From NCBI RefSeq assembly GCF_900113245.1, contig NZ_FOOQ01000005.1, positions 110,170 to 174,169 on the forward strand: a DNA stretch of 64,000 nt, in the 5' to 3' direction. The first letter of the stretch is position 1. Every line of letters begins with the position of its first letter. Source of the stretch: Halopelagius inordinatus. Lineage in GTDB: Archaea > Halobacteriota > Halobacteria > Halobacteriales > Haloferacaceae. Under the pieces are notes generated by a model. It saw only the letters and a list, made by a program, of their open reading frames with translations, made no database searches and was not told the origin of the DNA. Shown piece after piece: positions 8,375-15,283 of this stretch. The translations under genes were made by a program, and so were the position numbers.

Positions 8375-9736
8375 ATGGATAGGGACACGGCGGAACCCGA
8401 CGCGAACGCGCTTCCGGGTCCGAACGCGCGGCGGTGGATCGACTTCCATCAGGAATACTCCGCGCCGAGCGAGTACTCCCACGAGTTCGTCTGGGACGTG
8501 ACCGCGGAGGCGGACGGGCCGTTCGTGACTGACGTGGACGGTAACGTCCTCCTCGATTTTACCTGTCACATCGGCGCGGCCCCGTTGGGCTACAACAACG
8601 AGAAGGTCCTCGGGAAACTTCGGGAGTTCGACCTGGTCGAACCGATGAAGATAGCCGGACAGGACATGTACTTCGGCGCGGGCAGCGACCCCGAATCGAC
8701 GGAGTTCCCCGGGTCGAGCCACTTGATGAAGGAACTCTGTGAGGTGTCCGACCAGTACGGGATGGACACCGTCTTCCTCTCGAACTCCGGCGCGGAGGCG
8801 ATGGAGAACGCGATGAAGATATCTCACGACCGCAGAGCGCCCGCCAAGTACAGCGTCGCCTTCTCGGGAAGTTTCCACGGGCGCACGCTCGGGACGCTCT
8901 CCGTGACGAAGTCGAAGGAGGTGTACACCCGCCACTACCCCGAGATAAGCGGCGTCGAGACGGTGCCGTTCTGCGTGGACCGCAACTGCGACGCCGCGAG
9001 TTGCGACTGCGGGTTCTTCACGGGCGCGGGGTCGCAACTCCGGAACTCGCTCGCGCCCGAGGGCGGCCACCTCAACCCCGACGAGGTGGCGTTCCTGACG
9101 CTCGAACCGATACAGGGCGTCGGCGGCTATCGCTTCCCGAGCGACGAGTTCATGCGCGAAGTCGGCGACGTCACCGACGAGTACGACATCCCCCTCGTCG
9201 TCGACGAGATCCAGTCGGGCGTCGGCCGGACGGGCGAGATGTGGGCCTCCGACCACTACCCCATCGAACCGGACGTCATCGCGAGTGCGAAGGGACTCCG
9301 CGTCGGCGCGACCATCTCCCGAAAGGAGATGTTCCCCGAGGAGAAGAACCGGCTGGGGTCGACGTTCGGCGGCGGCGACGTCCTCGGCTCGATGATGGGA
9401 GCGTTCACCCTCGGCGCGATTCGGGAACACGACCTACTCGACAACGCCACTCGGCGCGGTGCGCAGGCGACGGAACTCCTCGAAGACGGCGCACCCGACT
9501 CCGTCGAGGACGTTCGCGGAAAGGGGCTGATGCTGGCCGTCGATTTCGACAGCGCCGACCGCCGAAACGCGGTCGTTCGGGCGGCACTCGAACGCGGCCT
9601 CCTCACCCTCGGGTGCGGGAGGCGGACGATTCGACTGCTCCCACCGCTCGATTCGACCGCCCGCGAGATAGAACTCGGAATCGGCCTCTTTCTCGAAGCG
9701 GCCGAGTCGGTCGCGTCGAGTACGGCGCGGCCGTAG
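8375..9736 (+). CDS. class III aminotransferase (PLP-dependent)
   Basis: Pyridoxal-phosphate transaminase of the ornithine/GABA/lysine-6 aminotransferase fold. Numbered from ATG 8375 (453 aa): SGAEA cofactor loop (138-142), FHGRT (167-171), VVDEIQSG with the pyridine-binding Asp near 277, and Schiff-base Lys306 in ASAKGL. The family is broad; gamma-amino, lysine or diamine substrates are all possible. A short segment at 200-212 contains four cysteines (C-x4-C-x4-C-x-C), unusual for the fold. Position behind a BCCT carrier suggests use of an imported amine. A GTG at 8351 would add eight residues; the ATG is preferred because the extension lacks family features. Confidence 0.85.
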   Translation: MDRDTAEPDANALPGPNARRWIDFHQEYSAPSEYSHEFVWDVTAEADGPFVTDVDGNVLLDFTCHIGAAPLGYNNEKVLGKLREFDLVEPMKIAGQDMYFGAGSDPESTEFPGSSHLMKELCEVSDQYGMDTVFLSNSGAEAMENAMKISHDRRAPAKYSVAFSGSFHGRTLGTLSVTKSKEVYTRHYPEISGVETVPFCVDRNCDAASCDCGFFTGAGSQLRNSLAPEGGHLNPDEVAFLTLEPIQGVGGYRFPSDEFMREVGDVTDEYDIPLVVDEIQSGVGRTGEMWASDHYPIEPDVIASAKGLRVGATISRKEMFPEEKNRLGSTFGGGDVLGSMMGAFTLGAIREHDLLDNATRRGAQATELLEDGAPDSVEDVRGKGLMLAVDFDSADRRNAVVRAALERGLLTLGCGRRTIRLLPPLDSTAREIELGIGLFLEAAESVASSTARP

Positions 9737-10089
9737 CGGATTCGCGTTCCGAACAGCCGTCCCGAGTACTCCACCCCGCCGAAATCCGCTCTCGCGGCGT
9801 GACGGCGTGACCCGTCGGATAGCGGCGAAACGATAGAACGGGTCAGCCAGTGCGAAGGGAGCGGAAGACGCCTCGGTGCTGTTTACGACGGGTTTTTACC
9901 CGAGAGAGACCCATCGTCTATCGAAGCGGGAGATTCCCGACGTAGGATACCGGGATGACCCCGCTTCATCTTCTACGAAAGAGAGAGTTCTCCTACGGGG
10001 GTCGATGACGACCAGTGACCGACAGAACCGGTCACGGGAACGATGACGACGACACAACTTATTTATCGGCACTGGTACTCGGAACTGCT
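9737..10089. other. intergenic gap before the first CPBP gene
   Basis: About 350 bases with no supported gene. It contains the promoter at 10059-10066. Confidence 0.4.
10059..10066 (+). promoter_or_regulatory. TATA box that decides the CPBP start
   Basis: TTATTTAT is centred about 27 bases before the in-frame GTG at 10090, while it lies inside the longer reading frame that opens at GTG 10015. This argues that translation starts at 10090. Confidence 0.6.
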
Positions 10090-10899
10090 GTGTCCTCGAC
10101 CGAGCGCATCTCCTCTTTCGCAAAGCGGTTCGGCCTGACGCTACTGGCGGGCATCCCTGGTATTCTCGCCCTCGTCGGGTATATCTACCTCACGACGCCG
10201 CCGACGGCAGTCCCCGCCGGACTGTCGCTTTCTCTCCTCGCCGTGTCTTCGGGCGTCAATTCGCTCCTCATACTCGTCGTTGCGTGTCTGGTCGGCGCGT
10301 ACGCGGCCCCGCGTGCGGGGTTGCAATCGTATCTCACGGACCGCGTGAGGACGGGAGACGGAATCTGGGGACGCCTCCGCCCCGAAGTCGGCCTCGCCGT
10401 CGGCTTGGGCGCGTTCGGAGGCGTACTCGTTCTTGTTCTCGACGTCGCGTTGGCGCCGTTCGTCGCTCAGGACCTCCCCCAGTCCGCAATCGGGGTGACC
10501 GAACCGACCGTGGCGAACGTCCTCGCGTACGCCCCAGTTCGCTTCCTCTACGGTGGTATCACGGAGGAGCTACTGCTTCGATACGGACTCATGTCGGCGC
10601 TCGCGTTCGTCGGCTGGTACGTCACGGGTCGGCGGTCGGACGGTCCCGGTTCGGTGGTCATGTGGGCCGCAATCGTGATATCCGCCGTGCTGTTCGGGAT
10701 CGGCCATCTCCCGGCCCTCGCTCAGTCTGTCGGCTTGACTCCAGCACTCATCGCCCGAACGGTCCTGCTGAACGCGATTGCGGGCCTCCTCTTCGGGTGG
10801 CTGTACTGGCAGCGGAGTCTCGAAGCGGCGATGGTGGGCCACGCCGCGTTCCACGTCCCGCTGGTGGTGCTCTCGCTCGTGCAAGTCACGCTGCTCTGA
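10090..10899 (+). CDS. CPBP (CAAX/Abi) family intramembrane protease
   Basis: Integral membrane glutamic protease of the CPBP/Rce1 family, 269 aa from GTG 10090, about 7-8 helices. The family's EExxxR motif is clear in ITEELLLRYGLM, followed by the histidine motifs in FGIGHLP and the C-terminal GHAAFH. Haloarchaea carry many such proteins; roles range from processing of membrane proteins to immunity to peptides, and the substrate here is unknown. The track could be read 25 residues longer from GTG 10015, but that segment is polar, acidic and lies upstream of the apparent transcription start. Confidence 0.8.
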   Translation: MSSTERISSFAKRFGLTLLAGIPGILALVGYIYLTTPPTAVPAGLSLSLLAVSSGVNSLLILVVACLVGAYAAPRAGLQSYLTDRVRTGDGIWGRLRPEVGLAVGLGAFGGVLVLVLDVALAPFVAQDLPQSAIGVTEPTVANVLAYAPVRFLYGGITEELLLRYGLMSALAFVGWYVTGRRSDGPGSVVMWAAIVISAVLFGIGHLPALAQSVGLTPALIARTVLLNAIAGLLFGWLYWQRSLEAAMVGHAAFHVPLVVLSLVQVTLL

Positions 10900-11379
10900 G
10901 GGCGCTGCGGATGCTAGTATGCACTGTGCCGGTTGCCGACGAGCGATCGACCACGGGCGAGCCACCGAATCGGTCGCTACAGCCGTCTCGGTTGCGGCTA
11001 CGCGGACGAGAGCGCAACGTAGCTCAACCCGAACAGGATCCTGTTGTAGGTCGCGTGGATGTCGTGGAGTTCCTCCCGGCGGCGCTCCTCACACTCGCTG
11101 CCGGGCGTGACGGGGGCGTTCTCGCGGATATCGGAGCGTGGTTCCAGGGCGTCGGAACCGGGGTGCAGTCCGTCGGCGTCGAAGCGTTCCGACTCACGGC
11201 CAGTGGGTTGCTCGTGTTCGGAGCGGTCGTCGTCGCAGCCCTCTCGTACCGCCTGGCAGTGCGACGGTTCGACCGATACTCGCCGCCGACGTGAGCGAAT
11301 CGGGTTTCACCTCGACGAACCGTCCCCTCGTCGTGCGGCAGGGGGCTCTCGGAGCGGTCTCTCGCGACAGGAACTGATC
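10900..11379. other. junction of gene remnants on both strands
   Basis: No complete gene fits this 480-base gap. Plus strand 11055-11294 reads like the last 80 residues of a permease. On the minus strand a frame ending at 10998 reads like a protein tail, closing with IHATYNRILFGLSYVALSSA. The two overlap, so at least one is decayed or chance. Confidence 0.35.
11055..11294 (+). pseudogene. possible C-terminal remnant of a membrane permease
   Basis: From GTG 11055, 79 residues contain two hydrophobic stretches (FLPAALLTLAA and SGLLVFGAVVVAALSYRLAV) and an Arg-rich end, as at the C-terminus of an ABC-2 or other permease. There is no upstream part in any frame. I regard it as a truncated gene or a small membrane protein; its function is not recognisable. 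Confidence 0.3.
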
Positions 11380-11832
11380 TCAGCGGGTCGCGTCGGACGT
11401 GGTCTCTCGAATCGCGGTCGCCAACTCGTCGGGGCGCTGGCTCCCGACCAGCAGATCGCGGTCGCCGGGTCGAGTCAGGAGTACGCCGCGCGAGCCGCTA
11501 ACGTTGTACGCGATTGCGTCCGGTCGCCAGCGGATTCCCCACCCGCCGTACTCGCGGAGCGGTCGATACGTCGTCGCCTCGACGGACCCGACCGCGGTCC
11601 AGGGCACTCGTCTGAACGACCGGTGGAGTGGAGCGAACCTGACGTAGAGTCCGTCGTCGCGGACCTCGGTGACCAACCGAAGCGACCACACGAATCCGCA
11701 AACGACCCCGGCGACGACGACGCCGAGCGGTCCCATCCCAACGACGGAGACGAGACTGACCACGCCCAACAGAGCCCAGAGCGGCCACTGTCGGAACCGT
11801 TGTTCTTCGCGGAACGGAACCTCGTAGGACAT
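11380..11832 (-). CDS. membrane-anchored PH-like hypothetical protein
   Basis: 150 aa. Two closely spaced N-terminal helices (about 17-50) are followed by a beta-rich cytosolic part: TEVRDDGLYVRF, WTAVGSVEA, then RPLREYGGWGIRW and GVLLTRPGDRDLLVGSQRPDEL. This layout matches haloarchaeal and bacterial short PH-like (bPH) membrane proteins. Function is unknown. It is divergent from the hypothetical membrane gene at 11952. Confidence 0.7.
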   Translation of the reverse strand: MSYEVPFREEQRFRQWPLWALLGVVSLVSVVGMGPLGVVVAGVVCGFVWSLRLVTEVRDDGLYVRFAPLHRSFRRVPWTAVGSVEATTYRPLREYGGWGIRWRPDAIAYNVSGSRGVLLTRPGDRDLLVGSQRPDELATAIRETTSDATR

Positions 11833-11921
11833 ACCCGTAAATAGGGACGGTGAGATGTAAGCTGTCCGTCTTCCCGGCGACGTCGTCTCGGAGCGTGCGA
11901 ATCGTCTTCGCCCGTCTGCCG

Positions 11922-11929
11922 TTTAAATA
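11922..11929 (+). promoter_or_regulatory. TATA box of the 11952 gene
   Basis: TTTAAATA is centred 26-27 bases before ATG 11952, fitting a leaderless transcript. Confidence 0.65.
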
Positions 11930-11951
11930 GTCTCGGTGGGAATGTGAATCT

Positions 11952-12608
11952 ATGTCGGACCAGTCACAGGTCTCCGAGTCGACGTCGAACGCGCGTCGTC
12001 TGGGAGCCCTCGTCAATCACGATTCCGTCACCGTCAGGTTCGTTTCGCTCTGGAGCCTCTGCTTTGCTCTGTTTCTCGCTGCGTGGACGGTCTCGTATCT
12101 GCTCCTCCCAGAGGGCCTGCTCCGACGTTCGGGCGGTCCAGGACCGCTCTCGACGACAGCCGATTCGGTCGCGACGGAGTTCCTGTCGATCTTCGCCCGG
12201 AATATAGGGTTCTGTCTCGTCGTGGTCGCGGCGAACACGTTTCGGTCGATTCGGACACCACTCGGGTATCTGGTCGTCCTCGTCACGTGGGTTCAGGGGG
12301 CCGTGGTTTGGGGCACGGATTCGCTCGCGATCCAGACTGGACGACTCGCTCCCTCGCTATCGGTCGTCCTGAACCGAAGCGGCGTCTACGAACTCACAGC
12401 CCTCGTCGCCATCGCAGTCGCAACTCGCGGTGTCACGGTCTGGCACCAGGCGTCGGGGCCACGGTGGCGCGAAGAGTTCGAACGGGTGCGAGGGCCTCGG
12501 GAGTGGACTATCGAGCGTCGGGAAATCCTCGTCCTCGTCGCAGGACTCGCGTTGCTGGCGCTGGCGAACTATCGAGAGGCCCTGATGATTGTTGCTGCAG
12601 CGAGCTAG
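11952..12608 (+). CDS. hypothetical multi-spanning membrane protein (SpoIIM-like?)
   Basis: 218 aa with about five hydrophobic segments (31-52, 80-98, 103-120, 138-160, 190-215). The middle part, with a polar ARN before a helix and a long VVVAANTFRSIRTPLGY stretch, recalls stage II sporulation protein M family membrane proteins of archaea, but the likeness is weak and I would not transfer a function. The start is supported by the TATA box at 11922. Confidence 0.6.
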   Translation: MSDQSQVSESTSNARRLGALVNHDSVTVRFVSLWSLCFALFLAAWTVSYLLLPEGLLRRSGGPGPLSTTADSVATEFLSIFARNIGFCLVVVAANTFRSIRTPLGYLVVLVTWVQGAVVWGTDSLAIQTGRLAPSLSVVLNRSGVYELTALVAIAVATRGVTVWHQASGPRWREEFERVRGPREWTIERREILVLVAGLALLALANYREALMIVAAAS

Positions 12609-12957
12609 AGAACGTGGTCGGCAGGGCGTAACTGAGAGACCGAGACGAACCCGCCGGGCGGCTACGTGGGTGCGATTGAACCGGTCGTAAACAGGTGGCT
12701 GACGAATAGCCGTGTTTGTCTGAGTCGAGACTCTCTTTGGGGTTACAGACCCCGAATCGATCTGCCTGCTATTTTTCGTTTCAAAACTATCGGAGCCCCG
12801 ATTCGCTCCAATGTGAAGTCGTGCGCCGACCCACCAACGTGCCAGATGACTGAAATCTGCGTTTTGGGGTCCGAGCGGACAGGGCGGAGTCGCTCGACCG
12901 TCTCTTGGATCGGTAGCCACAACGCAGGAAAAGCAGTCGGTCGTAGTACTGAACGCG
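12609..12957. other. intergenic gap before the Cys-rich protein
   Basis: No gene supported in 349 bases. Base composition is lower in GC than the flanking genes. Confidence 0.4.
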
Positions 12958-13296
12958 ATGGCTCAAGTCAACGATCTGCTCGACGATTCGACCCGCGAGT
13001 GTATCGACAACTGTCACGAAGCCGTGAAGGCGTGCGCCCACTGCGCCGACGAGTGCATCGGTAAGGGCGACGAGATGGCCGAGTGCCTCCGACTCTGCCG
13101 CGACGTTGTCACGGTCGCCTCGACGTGCGCTCAGCTCTGTGCGTCGGGCTCGCAGTTCAACGGCGACATCGCCGAGACGTGCGCCGAGGTGTGTGAAGCC
13201 TGCGCCGACGAGTGCGAACAGCACGACCACGACCACTGCCAGGCCTGTGTCGAGCCCCTCCGCCAGTGTGCGGAGTCCTGCCGCTCGATGGCGTGA
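12958..13296 (+). CDS. Csp-type four-helix bundle copper-storage protein
   Basis: 112 aa with about 18 cysteines in helical CxxxC and CxxC spacing (Cys15, 19, 26, 29, 33, 43, 47 and onward) and several histidines, the hallmark of the four-helix ferredoxin-like DUF326/Csp family. These proteins bind many Cu(I) ions inside the bundle. No Tat or Sec signal is visible, so it should be cytosolic, like Csp3. It stands alone in the mosaic region and about 2 kb upstream of a P-type ATPase; a copper-handling link is possible but not shown. Confidence 0.88.
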   Translation: MAQVNDLLDDSTRECIDNCHEAVKACAHCADECIGKGDEMAECLRLCRDVVTVASTCAQLCASGSQFNGDIAETCAEVCEACADECEQHDHDHCQACVEPLRQCAESCRSMA

Positions 13297-13328
13297 GGCC
13301 ACAGACGCGTCGATTATCCGACGTCGAC

Positions 13329-13334
13329 TTTTTT
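13329..13334 (+). terminator. T-run terminator after the Cys-rich gene
   Basis: Six consecutive T, 30 bases after the stop at 13296, form a typical archaeal oligo-T termination signal. Confidence 0.4.
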
Positions 13335-13434
13335 AGTCACTCTCCGACACTCGTCCGATCAACTGCGGATACGACAGTCCGGTCGTCCGCACGTGACCGA
13401 ACGGCCTAACGTGGTGGGAGTCCTCCCCGTACGT

Positions 13435-13707
13435 ATGACAGACGAGACGGACGAGGTTCGCGTGTGGCTCGTCGACCGCGGGTACGACAACCGCGACCTC
13501 ATCGTCCTCAAATACGCGACCCCCGACGGCACGCGACTCTTCCGGCGAGAGCTCGCCGCACAGGCTGTCGATCTGAGCTCCGTCACTGCTGCGAAGGACG
13601 TCTCGGCGTCCGATCTCGAAACCGTCGACGACTCGGAACTCCGGGAACGATACGAAAAAGAAGTCGCACGAATGACCGCCCAGCACGACCCCGACGATAC
13701 GATTTGA
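13435..13707 (+). CDS. conserved-looking small acidic hypothetical protein
   Basis: 90 aa from ATG 13435, acidic, with pattern EVRVWLVDRGYDNRDLIVLKYA then TRLFRRELAAQAVD and a helical end. It has the composition of a genuine haloarchaeal protein and no membrane part. I do not recognise a family. A GTG at 13393 would add 14 residues without clear support. Confidence 0.6.
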   Translation: MTDETDEVRVWLVDRGYDNRDLIVLKYATPDGTRLFRRELAAQAVDLSSVTAAKDVSASDLETVDDSELRERYEKEVARMTAQHDPDDTI

Positions 13708-13826
13708 AAGAGCAACTAACGGTTTCGGGAGTTCTGTTCGACGCAGATACTGCAATGCTACCGTTGTACGAGTAGGTGCACAGCGAGTTGGCGTTCTCGC
13801 GTCGGAGAGAGCGCTCCGACCCGATG

Positions 13827-14837
13827 TCAGAAGAACTTGTGCGCCTCGTAGCCGTACTCCTCGGGTGGAACGTCGACGACGCCCTCGTCGTGGAGCGAGG
13901 TGAAGAACGTCGCGTCGCTCCAGTAGTACTCGTCGAACACCGACCGCGCGGTGACGTTCAGTACGGGCGGGAGGGCGGGGTTGTCGCGTTCGAGAAAGAG
14001 GGCGACGTTGAAACTGTTCAGCCCGCAGGAGGCGTAGTACGAGAGGACGTTCACGAGTCCGCGCGCGAAGTCGTGGACCACGTCGCCGCTGGGTTCGGGG
14101 ACGCCCGTGTGTATCTGCGCGGCGACGCCGACGAGGTGACGGTGGTGCTTGGGGGCGAACGGCGCGAGCCAGTGGACGTTACCCGTCTCCGCGAGGTAGC
14201 GGTCGCCGCCGCGTTCCTCGATGGCGAGTTCCCCCCAGTAGTTCTCGTCGTGGTCCTCGTAGAAGGCGCGGGCGGCGTCGGCGACGCGACGCTGTTCGTT
14301 CGTCCCCCGGTCGTCAACCAACGTCTGCATGTGCGGGTGGATGAGGCTCGACCCGGCGGGCCGCAGGTAGTTCATGTTGACCGAGGCGAACCGGGCGTCG
14401 TCGTCCTGGTCGAACACCTGCCGAACGTACTCCAGCGCCGCGCAGAGGCCGTCCGAGAACTGCTCGGCGGTGAACTCGTCGATGGGGACGTAGTGGTCCT
14501 CGGTGAGGGCGACGACGTTCGAGTACGCGCCGTAGGGGTTCAGATTCGGGAACGAGGTGGCTTCACCGGTCTTCCCGCGGTCGGTCCCCACCCACTCGGG
14601 GTACGTCGGCGTCGACTCCTCGACGGTTCCGGGGCAGAAGAAACAGCCCTCGCTGTCGAGGACCGCGTCGTCGATTTCGGGGCTGTCGGGGAGGAGGAAG
14701 TTGTCGGTGACGACCCGAGCCGTCCGCCCGGTCAGCGGGTCCATCCTGATTTCCGTCTCCACCGTCGTCTCCGCGAACTCTTCGAGGGGACTGTGGAACG
14801 TCGCTTCCTGCACGTCGCGTTCGAACTCGATGGGCAT
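13827..14837 (-). CDS. galactose-1-phosphate uridylyltransferase-like (HIT superfamily)
   Basis: 336 aa nucleotidylyl-transferase of the GalT branch of the HIT superfamily. A CFFC zinc-type pair is at 65-68, NLNPYGAYSNVV at 98-109, and the active-site HPH triad at 167-169 in SSLIHPHMQT. GalT moves UMP between UDP-glucose and galactose-1-phosphate; other members act on related sugar phosphates. No galactokinase or epimerase is nearby, so the sugar is uncertain. The ATG at 14837 starts the conserved domain. Confidence 0.8.
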   Translation of the reverse strand: MPIEFERDVQEATFHSPLEEFAETTVETEIRMDPLTGRTARVVTDNFLLPDSPEIDDAVLDSEGCFFCPGTVEESTPTYPEWVGTDRGKTGEATSFPNLNPYGAYSNVVALTEDHYVPIDEFTAEQFSDGLCAALEYVRQVFDQDDDARFASVNMNYLRPAGSSLIHPHMQTLVDDRGTNEQRRVADAARAFYEDHDENYWGELAIEERGGDRYLAETGNVHWLAPFAPKHHRHLVGVAAQIHTGVPEPSGDVVHDFARGLVNVLSYYASCGLNSFNVALFLERDNPALPPVLNVTARSVFDEYYWSDATFFTSLHDEGVVDVPPEEYGYEAHKFF

Positions 14838-15283
14838 GGGAGAGGGGTTCGACCGGTCGAGTCAAAAGGATACCTCCGGTCGGTCCGACTGTCTCCGACG
14901 GCGGACACCTCACGCGTGCGTTCCGTCACTCGGGGACGTGGGTCGATTCACCAAGTGGTCGGAGTTCCTCAAAATCAGAGTAGTGGTCAGTCATCTCTCG
15001 CGGATGGCTTCCATCGTCGTGGTATTCCAACCCCGGGAGGTGTGCAACTGCTTCAACAGATGGAAAGACCCACAACTCGGTCGGAACCGGGACACCGTCG
15101 CCTACTCTAAAATGTCGAACACCTCGACTGCTTTGTACTCCTTCTCGTAGCGCTCTTGGAGATGACGGCTGCCGGGTGCTGAACCTTCGTCGGACGCGTT
15201 TCTCACTGGACGTCGAGAAGCGACTCATCTCACTGTCCTGGGCACTGACCACTAAGTCGTCTCCCAGCGTACTTCCAGTATCC
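14838..15283. other. gap with coding-like minus-strand fragments in two frames
   Basis: No intact gene. On the minus strand one frame ends with EKEYKAVEVFDILE just before 15104, and a second frame continues from there with VGDGVPVPTELWVFPSVEAVAHL and stops at 14926. Both look protein-like and a one-base shift joins them, so this may be the decayed 3' end of a gene whose 5' part is missing. Confidence 0.35.

Noticed and set aside
12357..12920. Minus-strand 187-residue frame between the 11952 gene and the Cys-rich gene
   Set aside because: Its right half lies over a real plus-strand gene and the rest has no recognisable domain, so I treat the area as intergenic; a repeat search would still be worthwhile.
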